A stretch of DNA of 10,119 nucleotides from an uncultured Bacteroidota bacterium (GCA_903835145.1 CAILMA010000024.1:1-10119), one strand, 5' to 3'; positions 1 through 7,195 are shown, numbered from the stretch's first letter. Numbers and translations are program-made. Notes: a model not told the origin generated them from the letters alone.

Positions 1-6
1 CGCCTT

Positions 7-34
7 CTTTGCGCTTTGCTTTGCGAACTTTGCG
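7..34. repeat. Cluster of CTTTGCG heptamers
   Basis: Four copies of CTTTGC(G) lie in 28 bases, at 7-13, 14-19 (overlapping the next copy by one base), 19-25 and 28-34. A looser TTTTGCC follows at 43-49. On the opposite strand they read CGCAAAG. No open reading frame explains them, and they lie just beyond the 3' end of murF. From memory, tandem CGCAAAG-like strings recur between genes in many Bacteroidota genomes, but I cannot confirm that here. The left edge of the window may cut the array, so its full length is unknown. Bases 1-80 show nothing else that I can support, including no clear terminator for murF. Confidence 0.5.
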
Positions 35-80
35 TTGAAATATTTTGCCAAATTGTGACCTAATTTTATGCTTAAAGGGA

Positions 81-1364
81 CTAAAGTGCATCCAGCATTA
101 GTTCCATTTTACTGCCTCTGGACCCCTTCAACAATATCGAGCTATTTGCAGGCTGGTGATGCCGTATGTAATCGGCAGCCAAAACTGAACTCTCAAACCA
201 AAGGTACTTGCCTTGCAAGCCCTCAAACTCTTTACCGGCAAGTATTACCTGTTGCCATTCATAATTATTAATGAGGGTCACGAGCTGCGTGTGTTCATCT
301 CTTTCACTGTCGCCCATTTCTTTCATGCCACCGAGCCACAATATCTTATTGGGCAGGGTTGTAGCGGCAAAATTGAGGATGGCAGCCTTCATACTGCTTG
401 GGTTAGCGTTATAAGCATCAAGAATGATCTGGTTAGTACCCTTTTTTAACCACTGTGACCGGCTGTTGTCAGGGTGATAGGCGCGAAGCGCATCTTTAAT
501 ATCTGCCATTGGCACACCGAAATGTAAACCTATGGCAATACCAGCCAATATATTGGGGAAATTATAGTCACCAACCAACTGCGTCTCCATTACTTGAGTA
601 TCTCCACCCTGCTGAAACTCAACACCTATGAAAACACCATTTGTTACTGGCTTGCCACAATAATCTGCATCTGCAGTGCCGTAGGTTATTTGCTTTTCTA
701 TACCATGAGCCATTTGCTCCAGGTAGTCCAGGTCGCTGTTTCGGAATATGCTCCCCCCTGTTGCCCGTAGAAAATCATACAACTCTCCCTTGCCTTTTCT
801 TACTCCTTCCTCACCCCCAAAACCTTCAATATGCGCCTTACCGCAATTGGTAATAAGTCCATAATCAGGGCGTGCAACCTCGCAGTATCCGGCAATTTCA
901 CGCTGGTGGTTTGCACCCATCTCTATGATTGCAAAACCCGCGTCAGGCTTTATTTTGAGTATGGTGAGTGGCACACCGATATGGTTATTGAGGTTACCTT
1001 TGGTGGCATAGGTCACAAATTTCCGGCTGAGAACGGCAGCAATAAGCTCCTTAGTTGTCGTCTTTCCATTAGATCCTGTAATAGCAAGAAAGGGTATTTT
1101 AAATTGCATGCGGTGCCATGTTGCGAGCTGTTGCAAGGCTTTAAGCACGTCAGGCACAACAATACACCGTTCATCGGTTTTGTATTGTACATTATCAATT
1201 ACTGCAACAGCCGCGCGCTTTTCAAGTGCTTGCGCAGCGAAGGTATTTCCATCGAAATTAGGCCCGCTCAGTGCAAAAAACATATCGTTTTCTTTCAGCT
1301 TGCGGGTGTCGGTCTGTACAGAAGGATTTTTTAAGTATATCCGATATAGTTCTTCGGTTTCCAT
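81..1364 (-). CDS. murF: UDP-N-acetylmuramoyl-tripeptide--D-alanyl-D-alanine ligase (MurF)
   Basis: MurF is the cytoplasmic ATP-dependent ligase that adds D-Ala-D-Ala to UDP-MurNAc-tripeptide, the last soluble step in making the peptidoglycan precursor. At 427 residues it is a normal family length. The N-terminal substrate-binding domain (about 1-85) contains STDTR-like and FFALSG motifs (QTDTR at 17-21, MFFALSG at 28-34). The central ATPase domain has the P-loop TGSNGKTTT at 96-104 and the GNLNNHIGVP stretch at 123-132. The GKGEL segment at 191-195 probably supplies the carbamylated lysine, K192. The C-terminal domain has DAYNANPSSM at 316-325 and KGSRGSKME at 413-421. The start at 1364 gives the usual family N terminus. 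Its closest TAnnTTTG match (1377 to 1370) lies only six bases before the ATG. Two hairpins separate it from gldJ upstream, so it is probably at least partly transcribed on its own. Confidence 0.97.
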   Translation of the reverse strand: METEELYRIYLKNPSVQTDTRKLKENDMFFALSGPNFDGNTFAAQALEKRAAVAVIDNVQYKTDERCIVVPDVLKALQQLATWHRMQFKIPFLAITGSNGKTTTKELIAAVLSRKFVTYATKGNLNNHIGVPLTILKIKPDAGFAIIEMGANHQREIAGYCEVARPDYGLITNCGKAHIEGFGGEEGVRKGKGELYDFLRATGGSIFRNSDLDYLEQMAHGIEKQITYGTADADYCGKPVTNGVFIGVEFQQGGDTQVMETQLVGDYNFPNILAGIAIGLHFGVPMADIKDALRAYHPDNSRSQWLKKGTNQIILDAYNANPSSMKAAILNFAATTLPNKILWLGGMKEMGDSERDEHTQLVTLINNYEWQQVILAGKEFEGLQGKYLWFESSVLAADYIRHHQPANSSILLKGSRGSKMELMLDAL

Positions 1365-1415
1365 GAACGCAAATTTAAGATAGAAAATTAATGATGAGCG
1401 GTGGATTTAAAAAAT

Positions 1416-1456
1416 GGAGGGACGCCGGAATAAACTAAGACTCCGGCTATCTCCTC
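1416..1456 (-). terminator. Second of two tandem hairpins after gldJ, followed by a T run
   Basis: Read on the minus strand, GGAG and GCCGGA (from 1454 and 1447) pair with TCCGGC and CTCC (1429-1424 and 1419-1416). The loop is 12 bases and there is a small internal loop between the two stem parts. Six T residues follow on the minus strand (plus positions 1414-1409, after one A). This looks like an intrinsic terminator for gldJ. The loop is larger than usual and the outer four pairs are weakly connected. Confidence 0.45.
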
Positions 1457-1462
1457 TAACGA

Positions 1463-1494
1463 AACAACCCCTTCCTGTGAGGAAAGGGGTTGTT
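1463..1494 (-). terminator. Strong hairpin after gldJ
   Basis: AACAACCCC-TTCCT (1463-1476) pairs with AGGAAAGGGGTTGTT (1480-1494). That gives 14 pairs with one bulged base and a GTG/CAC loop. It begins 26 bases past the gldJ stop codon on the minus strand. The following T run is short (TTTC), so on its own it may terminate weakly or protect the mRNA 3' end. The second hairpin just downstream, which has a true T6 tract, probably completes termination. It lies between gldJ and murF and argues against simple co-transcription. Confidence 0.7.
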
Positions 1495-1519
1495 CAATAT
1501 CTATCAATCAGTGTACTAC

Positions 1520-3079
1520 TTATCTTTTGTGTTTTTTCTGAGCACCGAAGCTGTTACCAGCTGGCTCATTGTTACCGCTTGGGCTACCAAGACGATCAAC
1601 TACGCAACGGAAACCGATAGTGTTGGTAGAAACATTACCCTGAACGAAACGACGTGTACCAGGAGATAACCAATAAGCGCGATCGGCCCATGAACCACCT
1701 TTGTAAACTTTAGCAGAATCGTTTACGAGTGTGTTTTCACCATACTTGTAAGCACCATAGTTGGCGATTCCTGAAGCATAAGAAGTATCACCGTCTTTGT
1801 AGTTATTGAGGTTAGCAGTTCTGATTTTGTACTTACCAGTTGCAGCGAGGTCAGCGGCAGTTACAGGCAGGTATGGTATGTGACCAGTGCTGTCTCTTTC
1901 TTCGTCTGTACCATCTTCCTGCACGGCTTTCTTAGTGAACTGGTTACCGCGGAATGGACGGAATTCATCAACATCTTCATGAGAAGAAGGGCGATAAGTA
2001 TCCATTACCCACTCATTCACATTACCAGCCATGTTATAAAGACCCCAGGCGTTAGGCTGGTAGCTTCTTACAGGAGCAGTGATGTCAGCGTTATCATTAA
2101 GTGCACCGGCAACACCCATTACGTCGCCCTTGCCACGCATGAAGTTACCCATGATTTCACCCTGATACATGTTATGAATATCGTAGCGAGCTGTGTTTCT
2201 TGGACCCCAAGGTAAAGTGTTACGGTCTGTGAAAACTTCCTCACCACGACGGCGTTTAGTTTCTGGAGCAGGGTTGTTACCTACTATACCGAGTGCTGCA
2301 TATTCCCACTCAGCTTCTGTTGGAAGGCGATAGTCGGGCATAAACACACCATCAGACATTGTATAAGCCCTTGTACCGGCACCATTTTTATCGAGGTCTT
2401 TTTTCAGGTTGTGGCCTAAAGTACCCTGATACTGGCTATTCTGATAAGACTCAGTAGTAAATACGTCTTCACCTGTTTGGTTCCAGTTAGGAGCCAATGC
2501 ACCCTGCTGAATGAGCAAGAACTCATTCACACGGTCCGTACGCCATTTACAAAAGTCCGACGCCTGGTACCAGTTTACACCTACAACAGGGTAATTGTTG
2601 AAAGCGGCATGACCGAAGTAATTTTTCACATATGGCTCATTGTAGCCGAGCGGAGAACGCCAAACAGTCTGGTCTGGTTTTGCAGCATTAACTATTTCAG
2701 GAAGGTCATTGCCGTATGCGCGTTGCAACCAGTAAATGTACTCGCGATAGTCTTTATTGGTTATTTCCGTCTCATCCATATAGAAAGAGGACACAGAAAC
2801 CGTGCGGCGAACGTTGTTGGCGTCAAGAGTCGCCATTTCATCATCGTTTGCACCCATAGTAAAACGGCCACCTTGCACAAGAACCATGCCAACGGGGGTC
2901 TGTTGACCTGGATAATCAGCTACATCATAGCCTCCGAAACGGGAATCATTATAAAACCATCCGGTAACTGGGGATACGCCTTCACCCTTGCCTTTTTTAC
3001 GCGAAGAAGATTCGCAGGAGGAGAAAAATGTAGCAGCTCCTATACACAGCAAAGCAACGCCTGTTAGTTTTCGTTTCAT
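1520..3079 (-). CDS. gldJ: GldJ, gliding motility / T9SS outer-membrane lipoprotein
   Basis: GldJ is a lipoprotein needed for gliding and for T9SS stability in Flavobacterium, where it works with the related GldK. The frame is open up to 3136. I choose the ATG at 3079 because it starts a clean lipoprotein signal (MKRKL, a hydrophobic core, then FSSC with lipidated Cys22); the earlier start would put 19 unrelated residues in front. The product is 519 residues. It has a formylglycine-generating-enzyme (SUMF1) fold from about 60 to 495: VNWYQASDFCKWR at 168-180, YRLPTEAEWEYAA at 250-262, WGLYNMAGNVNEW at 345-357, KGGSWADRA at 460-468 and GFRC at 489-492. By eye, D466 and L471 occupy the places of the two catalytic cysteines of human FGE, so it should be a structural and not an enzymatic member. 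The tail (about 498-519) is Gly/Asn-rich and ends in KKHKR. It is divergent from porU and porV, as suits a shared T9SS locus. GldK and GldJ share this fold; length and neighbours favour GldJ. Confidence 0.93.
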   Translation of the reverse strand: MKRKLTGVALLCIGAATFFSSCESSSRKKGKGEGVSPVTGWFYNDSRFGGYDVADYPGQQTPVGMVLVQGGRFTMGANDDEMATLDANNVRRTVSVSSFYMDETEITNKDYREYIYWLQRAYGNDLPEIVNAAKPDQTVWRSPLGYNEPYVKNYFGHAAFNNYPVVGVNWYQASDFCKWRTDRVNEFLLIQQGALAPNWNQTGEDVFTTESYQNSQYQGTLGHNLKKDLDKNGAGTRAYTMSDGVFMPDYRLPTEAEWEYAALGIVGNNPAPETKRRRGEEVFTDRNTLPWGPRNTARYDIHNMYQGEIMGNFMRGKGDVMGVAGALNDNADITAPVRSYQPNAWGLYNMAGNVNEWVMDTYRPSSHEDVDEFRPFRGNQFTKKAVQEDGTDEERDSTGHIPYLPVTAADLAATGKYKIRTANLNNYKDGDTSYASGIANYGAYKYGENTLVNDSAKVYKGGSWADRAYWLSPGTRRFVQGNVSTNTIGFRCVVDRLGSPSGNNEPAGNSFGAQKKHKR

Positions 3080-3117
3080 AAGTAAACTCAAATATTTAAC
3101 GGTATTCGATTGATAAA

Positions 3118-3159
3118 CCTTCAAAAGAAGGAACAATGTTAGTACTTTCTTTTGAAAGT
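3118..3159. promoter_or_regulatory. Pair of related dyads in the gldJ promoter region
   Basis: CCTTC-AAAA-GAAGG at 3118-3131 and ACTTTC-TTTT-GAAAGT at 3144-3159 are each perfect dyads with a four-base centre. They are also related to each other: both contain the core TTCAAAAGAA when the second is read on the minus strand. The centres are 27 bases apart. One falls between the proposed -33 and -7 elements of gldJ and the other near the expected transcription start. That placement suits a repressor-binding pair, but no regulator is known to me, and AT-rich dyads do occur by chance. Confidence 0.35.
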
Positions 3160-3164
3160 TTCAA
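3134..3164 (-). promoter_or_regulatory. Candidate gldJ promoter (Bacteroidota type)
   Basis: On the minus strand, TTG at 3164-3162 is followed after 20 bases by TAACATTG at 3141-3134. This is one mismatch from the Bacteroidota -7 consensus TAnnTTTG, with spacing in the usual range. Transcription would start near 3128, giving a leader of roughly 50 bases before the gldJ ATG at 3079. This supports the shorter gldJ start: the upstream ATG at 3136 would overlap the -7 element and not be transcribed. Confidence 0.45.
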
Positions 3165-3259
3165 GCTTTGCGACCAGAAAAACAAAAATCCGTTAAATTT
3201 TTATTCTTTTGCCCATAAAATATACAACAAAAAATTTCGTTATTAACTATGTCTATAGT

Positions 3260-3300
3260 ACCAAAGCGCATGTTTTCACCTGTGAATCGTTAACTTTGGT
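3260..3300 (+). promoter_or_regulatory. Candidate porU promoter with concentric dyads
   Basis: TAACTTTG at 3291-3298 matches the Bacteroidota -7 consensus TAnnTTTG exactly and would start transcription near 3305, about 47 bases before the porU ATG. The -33 region is weak; TTTTC at 3273-3277 is the best I see. Two dyads share nearly the same centre (about 3280): an outer ACCAAAG (3260-3266) / CTTTGGT (3294-3300) and an inner TTCAC-CT-GTGAA (3275-3286). The inner dyad sits in the promoter spacer and the outer right arm overlaps the -7 element. An operator is plausible but unproven. The rest of the 272-base divergent region is AT-rich, with no gene visible. Confidence 0.5.
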
Positions 3301-3351
3301 GCTGTATAAGTTTTTTTTGGTCAACTAATATTTTTCAACCTAATAACTGAA

Positions 3352-6300
3352 ATGAGAACTGCTGTAACTAAAATAAAGGTACTACTTCTTATATTAATTG
3401 CCCTCGGCAGCAGCTCTTTTGGTGCTGTACTTACGTTGCAGGTGGGGGCAAAGGACATATACGAAGGTAACTTTGTAAAGAAAATAGCCCTAAACAGCTA
3501 TAGCAAACCTACTATTACACTGTCGGGTTTGTCTTATATACAGAACGTGGCCTTGCCGAAGGGCGCAAAAACAGGAGACCCTATGCTGTTTAGGGTAGTG
3601 CAGGGCATGGAGCTGAAAAAACCGTTCATTTTGGTAAGCATTCCTGCCTATGTGGCTTCATCGGTTGCCGGCCAGGTAAACCAGCTTGCAACAGTAACTA
3701 TTAACTATACGGAAGACCCTACACCAGCAGCGGCTAAAACAGCTGCAAGATTTATTGATGCCCCCTCTTCGGTACTTGCCAATGGCACATGGTACAAAAT
3801 AGGAATTACAAAAACAGGTTTTTACAAGCTTGATTTCAGCTTTTTCAATGCGATGGGTATTTCAGCATCCGCTATCAATCCCGCCAACATCAGGATTTTC
3901 GGAAATGGCGGTGCAATGTTATCGGAAGACAATAATGTTGAACGCCCTGCCGACCTGATTGAAAATGCTATACTCGTGAATGATGGTGGCGACAATGCCT
4001 TTAATGCAGGTGACTTTGCTGTGTTTTATGCTGTAGGACCTACAACCTGGAGCAAGGACAGCGTAAACCAGATTTTTAGACATAAAAACAATATATACGC
4101 AGATACGGCATACTATTTTGTAAGTGTTGATAATGGTGCCGGCAAGAGAGTGTCAGCCCAATCGACGGTGCCCGTTGCAAATGCAACAGCAACCGGATTT
4201 AATTATTACGATGTGCACGATCTTGATTTAATAGATCCTTCTACTTATGGTAAGACATGGTTTGGCGAAATGTTCTCTGATCAGGTAGGTGATGTGCAGA
4301 GTGTTAATTTCGACCTTGGCGATGTAGCCTCTACGGCCACTTTGAGATTTTCAAGCGCTGCCACCCAGGGCTATGGCGGCAGCACATTGAGTTTTTCGCT
4401 GAATGGTTCTAACATTGCTACATCATATTTCGGGACGGTGACGAATGCCGATGTACTGCTTGGGCATGTGGTAACGACATGGAATGGTAACATCAACTCC
4501 CGCAATGCGAGCATAAACATGACCTTCGTGCCCTCGCCACCAACTACCACCCAATCAAGTATTTGTTATCTCGATTATGTAGAAGTAAACGCTCGCCGCC
4601 CGCTGAACCTGAATAATGGTCAGTTGAGCTTCAGGGATTGGCAAACCGTGGGTGCAGGTAAAGTAGTCAGTTATGGAATACAGCAGGCGAACAGCGCAAC
4701 ATCTGTATGGGACGTTACCGACCCACACAATGCCATATTAATGAATGGCACGCTTAGTGGAACCACCTATACGTTTGCTCAGGATGCAGCCATGCTGCAT
4801 GAGTTTGCAGCAACCAACGGAAGTAATTTCTATACACCAACATTTGTTAAACAAGTACCAAACCAAAACCTGCATGCTCTCCCGCAGAGCGACCTTATTA
4901 TAGTAGTACACCCTGCTTTTTATGATGCTGCGAAGTCTGTGGCAGACTATCACAAAAGCCATGATAACCTAAGGGTTGCGCTCGTTACTACAGAAGAGGT
5001 TTACAATGAGTTTTCCTCTGGCGCGCAGGATATATCAGCAATCAGGGATTTTGCACGTATGTTCTACAAAAGGGCTACCGATTCTACGCAGCTACCCAAG
5101 TACCTACTGCTCTACGGCAATGGCTCGTATGACTACAAATACCGCCTCGCCAACAATGCCAATTTTGTACCAACTTATGAGACTGCAAATGACTCCAGCG
5201 ACCTGGACGGATTTCTTAGCGATGATTTTTTCGGTTTCCTTGACGACAATGAATACATAGAAAATTACGGCATTGCTAATACATTGGATATTGGAGTAGG
5301 CCGCATACCTGCAAGAAATTTAACTGACGCAACGGTTGCAGCAAATAAAATAGTCAATTATAAATCAGCCGCTACGCTCGGGCCATGGAGAATTGCCTCG
5401 ATGGTTGTGGCAGAGAAAAGCGATGATGCCGGCGACCACATGGGGGATGCCGAAATAATGTCCGAAACAGTAGCTGATGCAACCAAAATGCTCTACAATC
5501 AGCAAAAGGTTTATGTAGACGCGATACCTATAGTAGTTACCCCCGGGGGGCCGAGGTGCCCGAATGCCAATGCCGCAATAAATGACCAGATATACCAGGG
5601 CGTATTTATGGTTAACTACAATGGGCATGGCAACCCACAGGTTTGGGCGAACGAACGGATACTCACTCAGGACGACTTCAACAACTGGAACAATGTGAAC
5701 AGCCTGCCCTTTATGGCTACTGCTACATGTGATTTTGGCCAGTTCGACCACCCGGCGGCATCCGCTGCAGAATTAATGATGCTTCATGACGGAGGTGGTG
5801 CAATAGCCATGGTCACGACTACTGGCGCTGTGTATGAGTTTTTCAACAAACCCATGAACATTGATTTTCTTGACGCGCAATTCACCAAAAAACAAGATGG
5901 CACATGGAATACTTTTGGCGATGCCTGCAGAATCAGTAAGAATGTGGCCTATTCAGTTGCCCCCCCAAGCGACGAACTCTCCAACTTCAGGAAATTTGTG
6001 CTGCTTGGCGACCCTGCGCTGATACCTGACTTTCCGCAATACAATGTAAAAGTTGATAGCGTAGTTGATGGGTTCAGCAATGAAATTACGGATTCGGTAA
6101 AGGCTTTGGGCAAGTACATACTACATGGCAGTGTTAGAGACCTAACCGGTTCCACAATTACTAATTTCAATGGCACGCTCAATATCGCGTTCTTTGACAA
6201 ACCAAGCAGCCAAAATGTAAACACCTCTTACGGCGAGAAAACATTCAGCACCCAACTCAACCTTATATATAAAGGAACAGTAAGTGTGACCAACGGCTTA

Positions 6301-7110
6301 TATGAAGTAACATTCATTGCTCCAAAGGACATTAACTATTTTAATGGAACCGGCAAAATAAGTACCTATGCCCAAAATGGTGTTACTGATGCCGCAGGAT
6401 CTGACACTTCATTTATTGTTGGTGGATTTTCAGACCACCCGGTGCAAAGCACATCGGCACCGGTGGTACGGCCTTACATGAACGATAGCTTTTTCGTAAA
6501 TGGCGGCATCACAGGCAGCAACACATCCCTGTTTGTGGAACTAACCTCGGAAACCGGTATAAATGTGACCGGATACAGCATAGGCCATAACCTTACCGGT
6601 GTGCTTGATGGCAATGTGGAACAACCTTACATCTTAAATAACTACTACGAAACGGCCCCAAATACCTACCAGAAGGGATTTGTTTTGTTCCCGATACAGG
6701 GTCTTGCCGACGGGCACCACACGATTACAGTGAAGGCTTATGACGTAAATAACAATTCGGGTGAGGGCACGGTGGACTTTACAGTAATTAATGGCACTGT
6801 TGTAGATATACAAAATCTCAGCAACTACCCAAATCCGTTCAGCAATTTGACGCACTTTGTCTTTGAACACAACCACCCGGACGAAACACTCGACATTCAG
6901 ATAGCGATTTATGATGCAGTTGGCGCTGCGGTAAAAACAATCAAGCAATCCATTACCCCTTCAGGTAGCAGAACCTTCGACATAACCTGGGATGGTACCG
7001 ATAACAACGGAGCAAAGCTGGCCTCTGGCGTGTATGTTTACAGGTTTATTGTCACCTCTGAAAAAGGTTATAAATCAACTGCATACCAAAAACTGGTAAT
7101 TGTGCGTTAA
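3352..7110 (+). CDS. porU: PorU, T9SS surface sortase (gingipain-like peptidase C25)
   Basis: PorU removes the C-terminal sorting domain (CTD) of T9SS cargo and, in Porphyromonas, joins the cargo to anionic lipopolysaccharide on the cell surface. It acts in a complex with PorV, PorQ and PorZ. The 1252-residue product is in the usual range. It begins with a Sec signal peptide (hydrophobic core about 10-19, cleavage near 24-25), then a long beta-rich N-terminal region. The caspase/gingipain-like catalytic domain spans about 510-895: YLLLYGNGSYD at 584-594, DDFFGFLDD at 624-632, DIGVGRIPARN at 646-656, VNYNGHG at 754-760 with proposed catalytic His759, TATCDFGQFDHP at 790-801 with catalytic Cys793, and LLGDPAL at 884-890. 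Ig-like beta domains follow, then a T9SS CTD of its own from about 1155. PorV is encoded 85 bases downstream. A CCCCCGGGGGG tract at 5540-5550 encodes a Pro-Gly-Gly-Pro turn before the His motif, and the frame is intact. Confidence 0.96.
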   Translation: MRTAVTKIKVLLLILIALGSSSFGAVLTLQVGAKDIYEGNFVKKIALNSYSKPTITLSGLSYIQNVALPKGAKTGDPMLFRVVQGMELKKPFILVSIPAYVASSVAGQVNQLATVTINYTEDPTPAAAKTAARFIDAPSSVLANGTWYKIGITKTGFYKLDFSFFNAMGISASAINPANIRIFGNGGAMLSEDNNVERPADLIENAILVNDGGDNAFNAGDFAVFYAVGPTTWSKDSVNQIFRHKNNIYADTAYYFVSVDNGAGKRVSAQSTVPVANATATGFNYYDVHDLDLIDPSTYGKTWFGEMFSDQVGDVQSVNFDLGDVASTATLRFSSAATQGYGGSTLSFSLNGSNIATSYFGTVTNADVLLGHVVTTWNGNINSRNASINMTFVPSPPTTTQSSICYLDYVEVNARRPLNLNNGQLSFRDWQTVGAGKVVSYGIQQANSATSVWDVTDPHNAILMNGTLSGTTYTFAQDAAMLHEFAATNGSNFYTPTFVKQVPNQNLHALPQSDLIIVVHPAFYDAAKSVADYHKSHDNLRVALVTTEEVYNEFSSGAQDISAIRDFARMFYKRATDSTQLPKYLLLYGNGSYDYKYRLANNANFVPTYETANDSSDLDGFLSDDFFGFLDDNEYIENYGIANTLDIGVGRIPARNLTDATVAANKIVNYKSAATLGPWRIASMVVAEKSDDAGDHMGDAEIMSETVADATKMLYNQQKVYVDAIPIVVTPGGPRCPNANAAINDQIYQGVFMVNYNGHGNPQVWANERILTQDDFNNWNNVNSLPFMATATCDFGQFDHPAASAAELMMLHDGGGAIAMVTTTGAVYEFFNKPMNIDFLDAQFTKKQDGTWNTFGDACRISKNVAYSVAPPSDELSNFRKFVLLGDPALIPDFPQYNVKVDSVVDGFSNEITDSVKALGKYILHGSVRDLTGSTITNFNGTLNIAFFDKPSSQNVNTSYGEKTFSTQLNLIYKGTVSVTNGLYEVTFIAPKDINYFNGTGKISTYAQNGVTDAAGSDTSFIVGGFSDHPVQSTSAPVVRPYMNDSFFVNGGITGSNTSLFVELTSETGINVTGYSIGHNLTGVLDGNVEQPYILNNYYETAPNTYQKGFVLFPIQGLADGHHTITVKAYDVNNNSGEGTVDFTVINGTVVDIQNLSNYPNPFSNLTHFVFEHNHPDETLDIQIAIYDAVGAAVKTIKQSITPSGSRTFDITWDGTDNNGAKLASGVYVYRFIVTSEKGYKSTAYQKLVIVR
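6814..7107 (+). other. porU: C-terminal T9SS sorting domain of PorU
   Basis: Residues 1155-1252 of PorU form a type A CTD. NYPNPF at 1158-1163 opens the first strand, ITWDGTDNNG lies at 1211-1220, SGVYVYRF at 1225-1232, and the protein ends in KLVIVR. These are the standard signatures of Bacteroidota proteins exported through the T9SS. PorU is known to keep its CTD, which anchors it to PorV in the attachment complex. Its presence supports a surface location here. Confidence 0.9.
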
Positions 7111-7122
7111 TAGCTTGTCCTA

Positions 7123-7166
7123 TCCGAAAGAATTATTTCGGAAATTGGCAAAAAGGGATATTTTTG
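7123..7166 (+). promoter_or_regulatory. Candidate porV promoter and two short hairpins between porU and porV
   Basis: TATTTTTG at 7159-7166 matches TAnnTTTG exactly. TTTC at 7136-7139, 19 bases before it, is a near -33 element. Transcription would start near 7173, about 23 bases before the porV ATG. Two perfect 7-pair dyads also lie here: TCCGAAA (7123-7129) / TTTCGGA (7136-7142), and GCAAAAA (7148-7154) / TTTTTGC (7161-7167), the second holding the -7 element. Neither is followed by a convincing T tract, so I read this as a promoter and not a terminator. porV may be transcribed both from here and by read-through from porU. Confidence 0.5.
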
Positions 7167-7195
7167 CAAAACTTTAAATAATATAATAATAGAAA

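Noticed and set aside
831..1334. 167-codon open frame on the plus strand opposite murF
   Set aside because: It lies fully antisense to a well-conserved gene, its translation shows no recognisable motif, and it is best explained as a by-product of murF codon use.
2477..3067. 196-codon open frame on the plus strand opposite gldJ
   Set aside because: It is antisense to the conserved gldJ frame and shows no domain, signal peptide or promoter of its own.
3080..3136. Longer gldJ reading frame starting at 3136
   Set aside because: It would place 19 residues in front of a clean lipoprotein signal peptide, and its ATG overlaps the proposed -7 element. The ATG at 3079 fits better.
5365..5751. 128-codon open frame on the minus strand inside porU
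   Set aside because: It mirrors the catalytic domain of porU in another frame, and the sense frame carries all the family motifs.
7123..7167. Two 7-pair dyads after porU as a terminator
   Set aside because: The first lacks a T tract and the second has its T run inside the stem and contains the -7 element of porV, so a promoter is the better reading.
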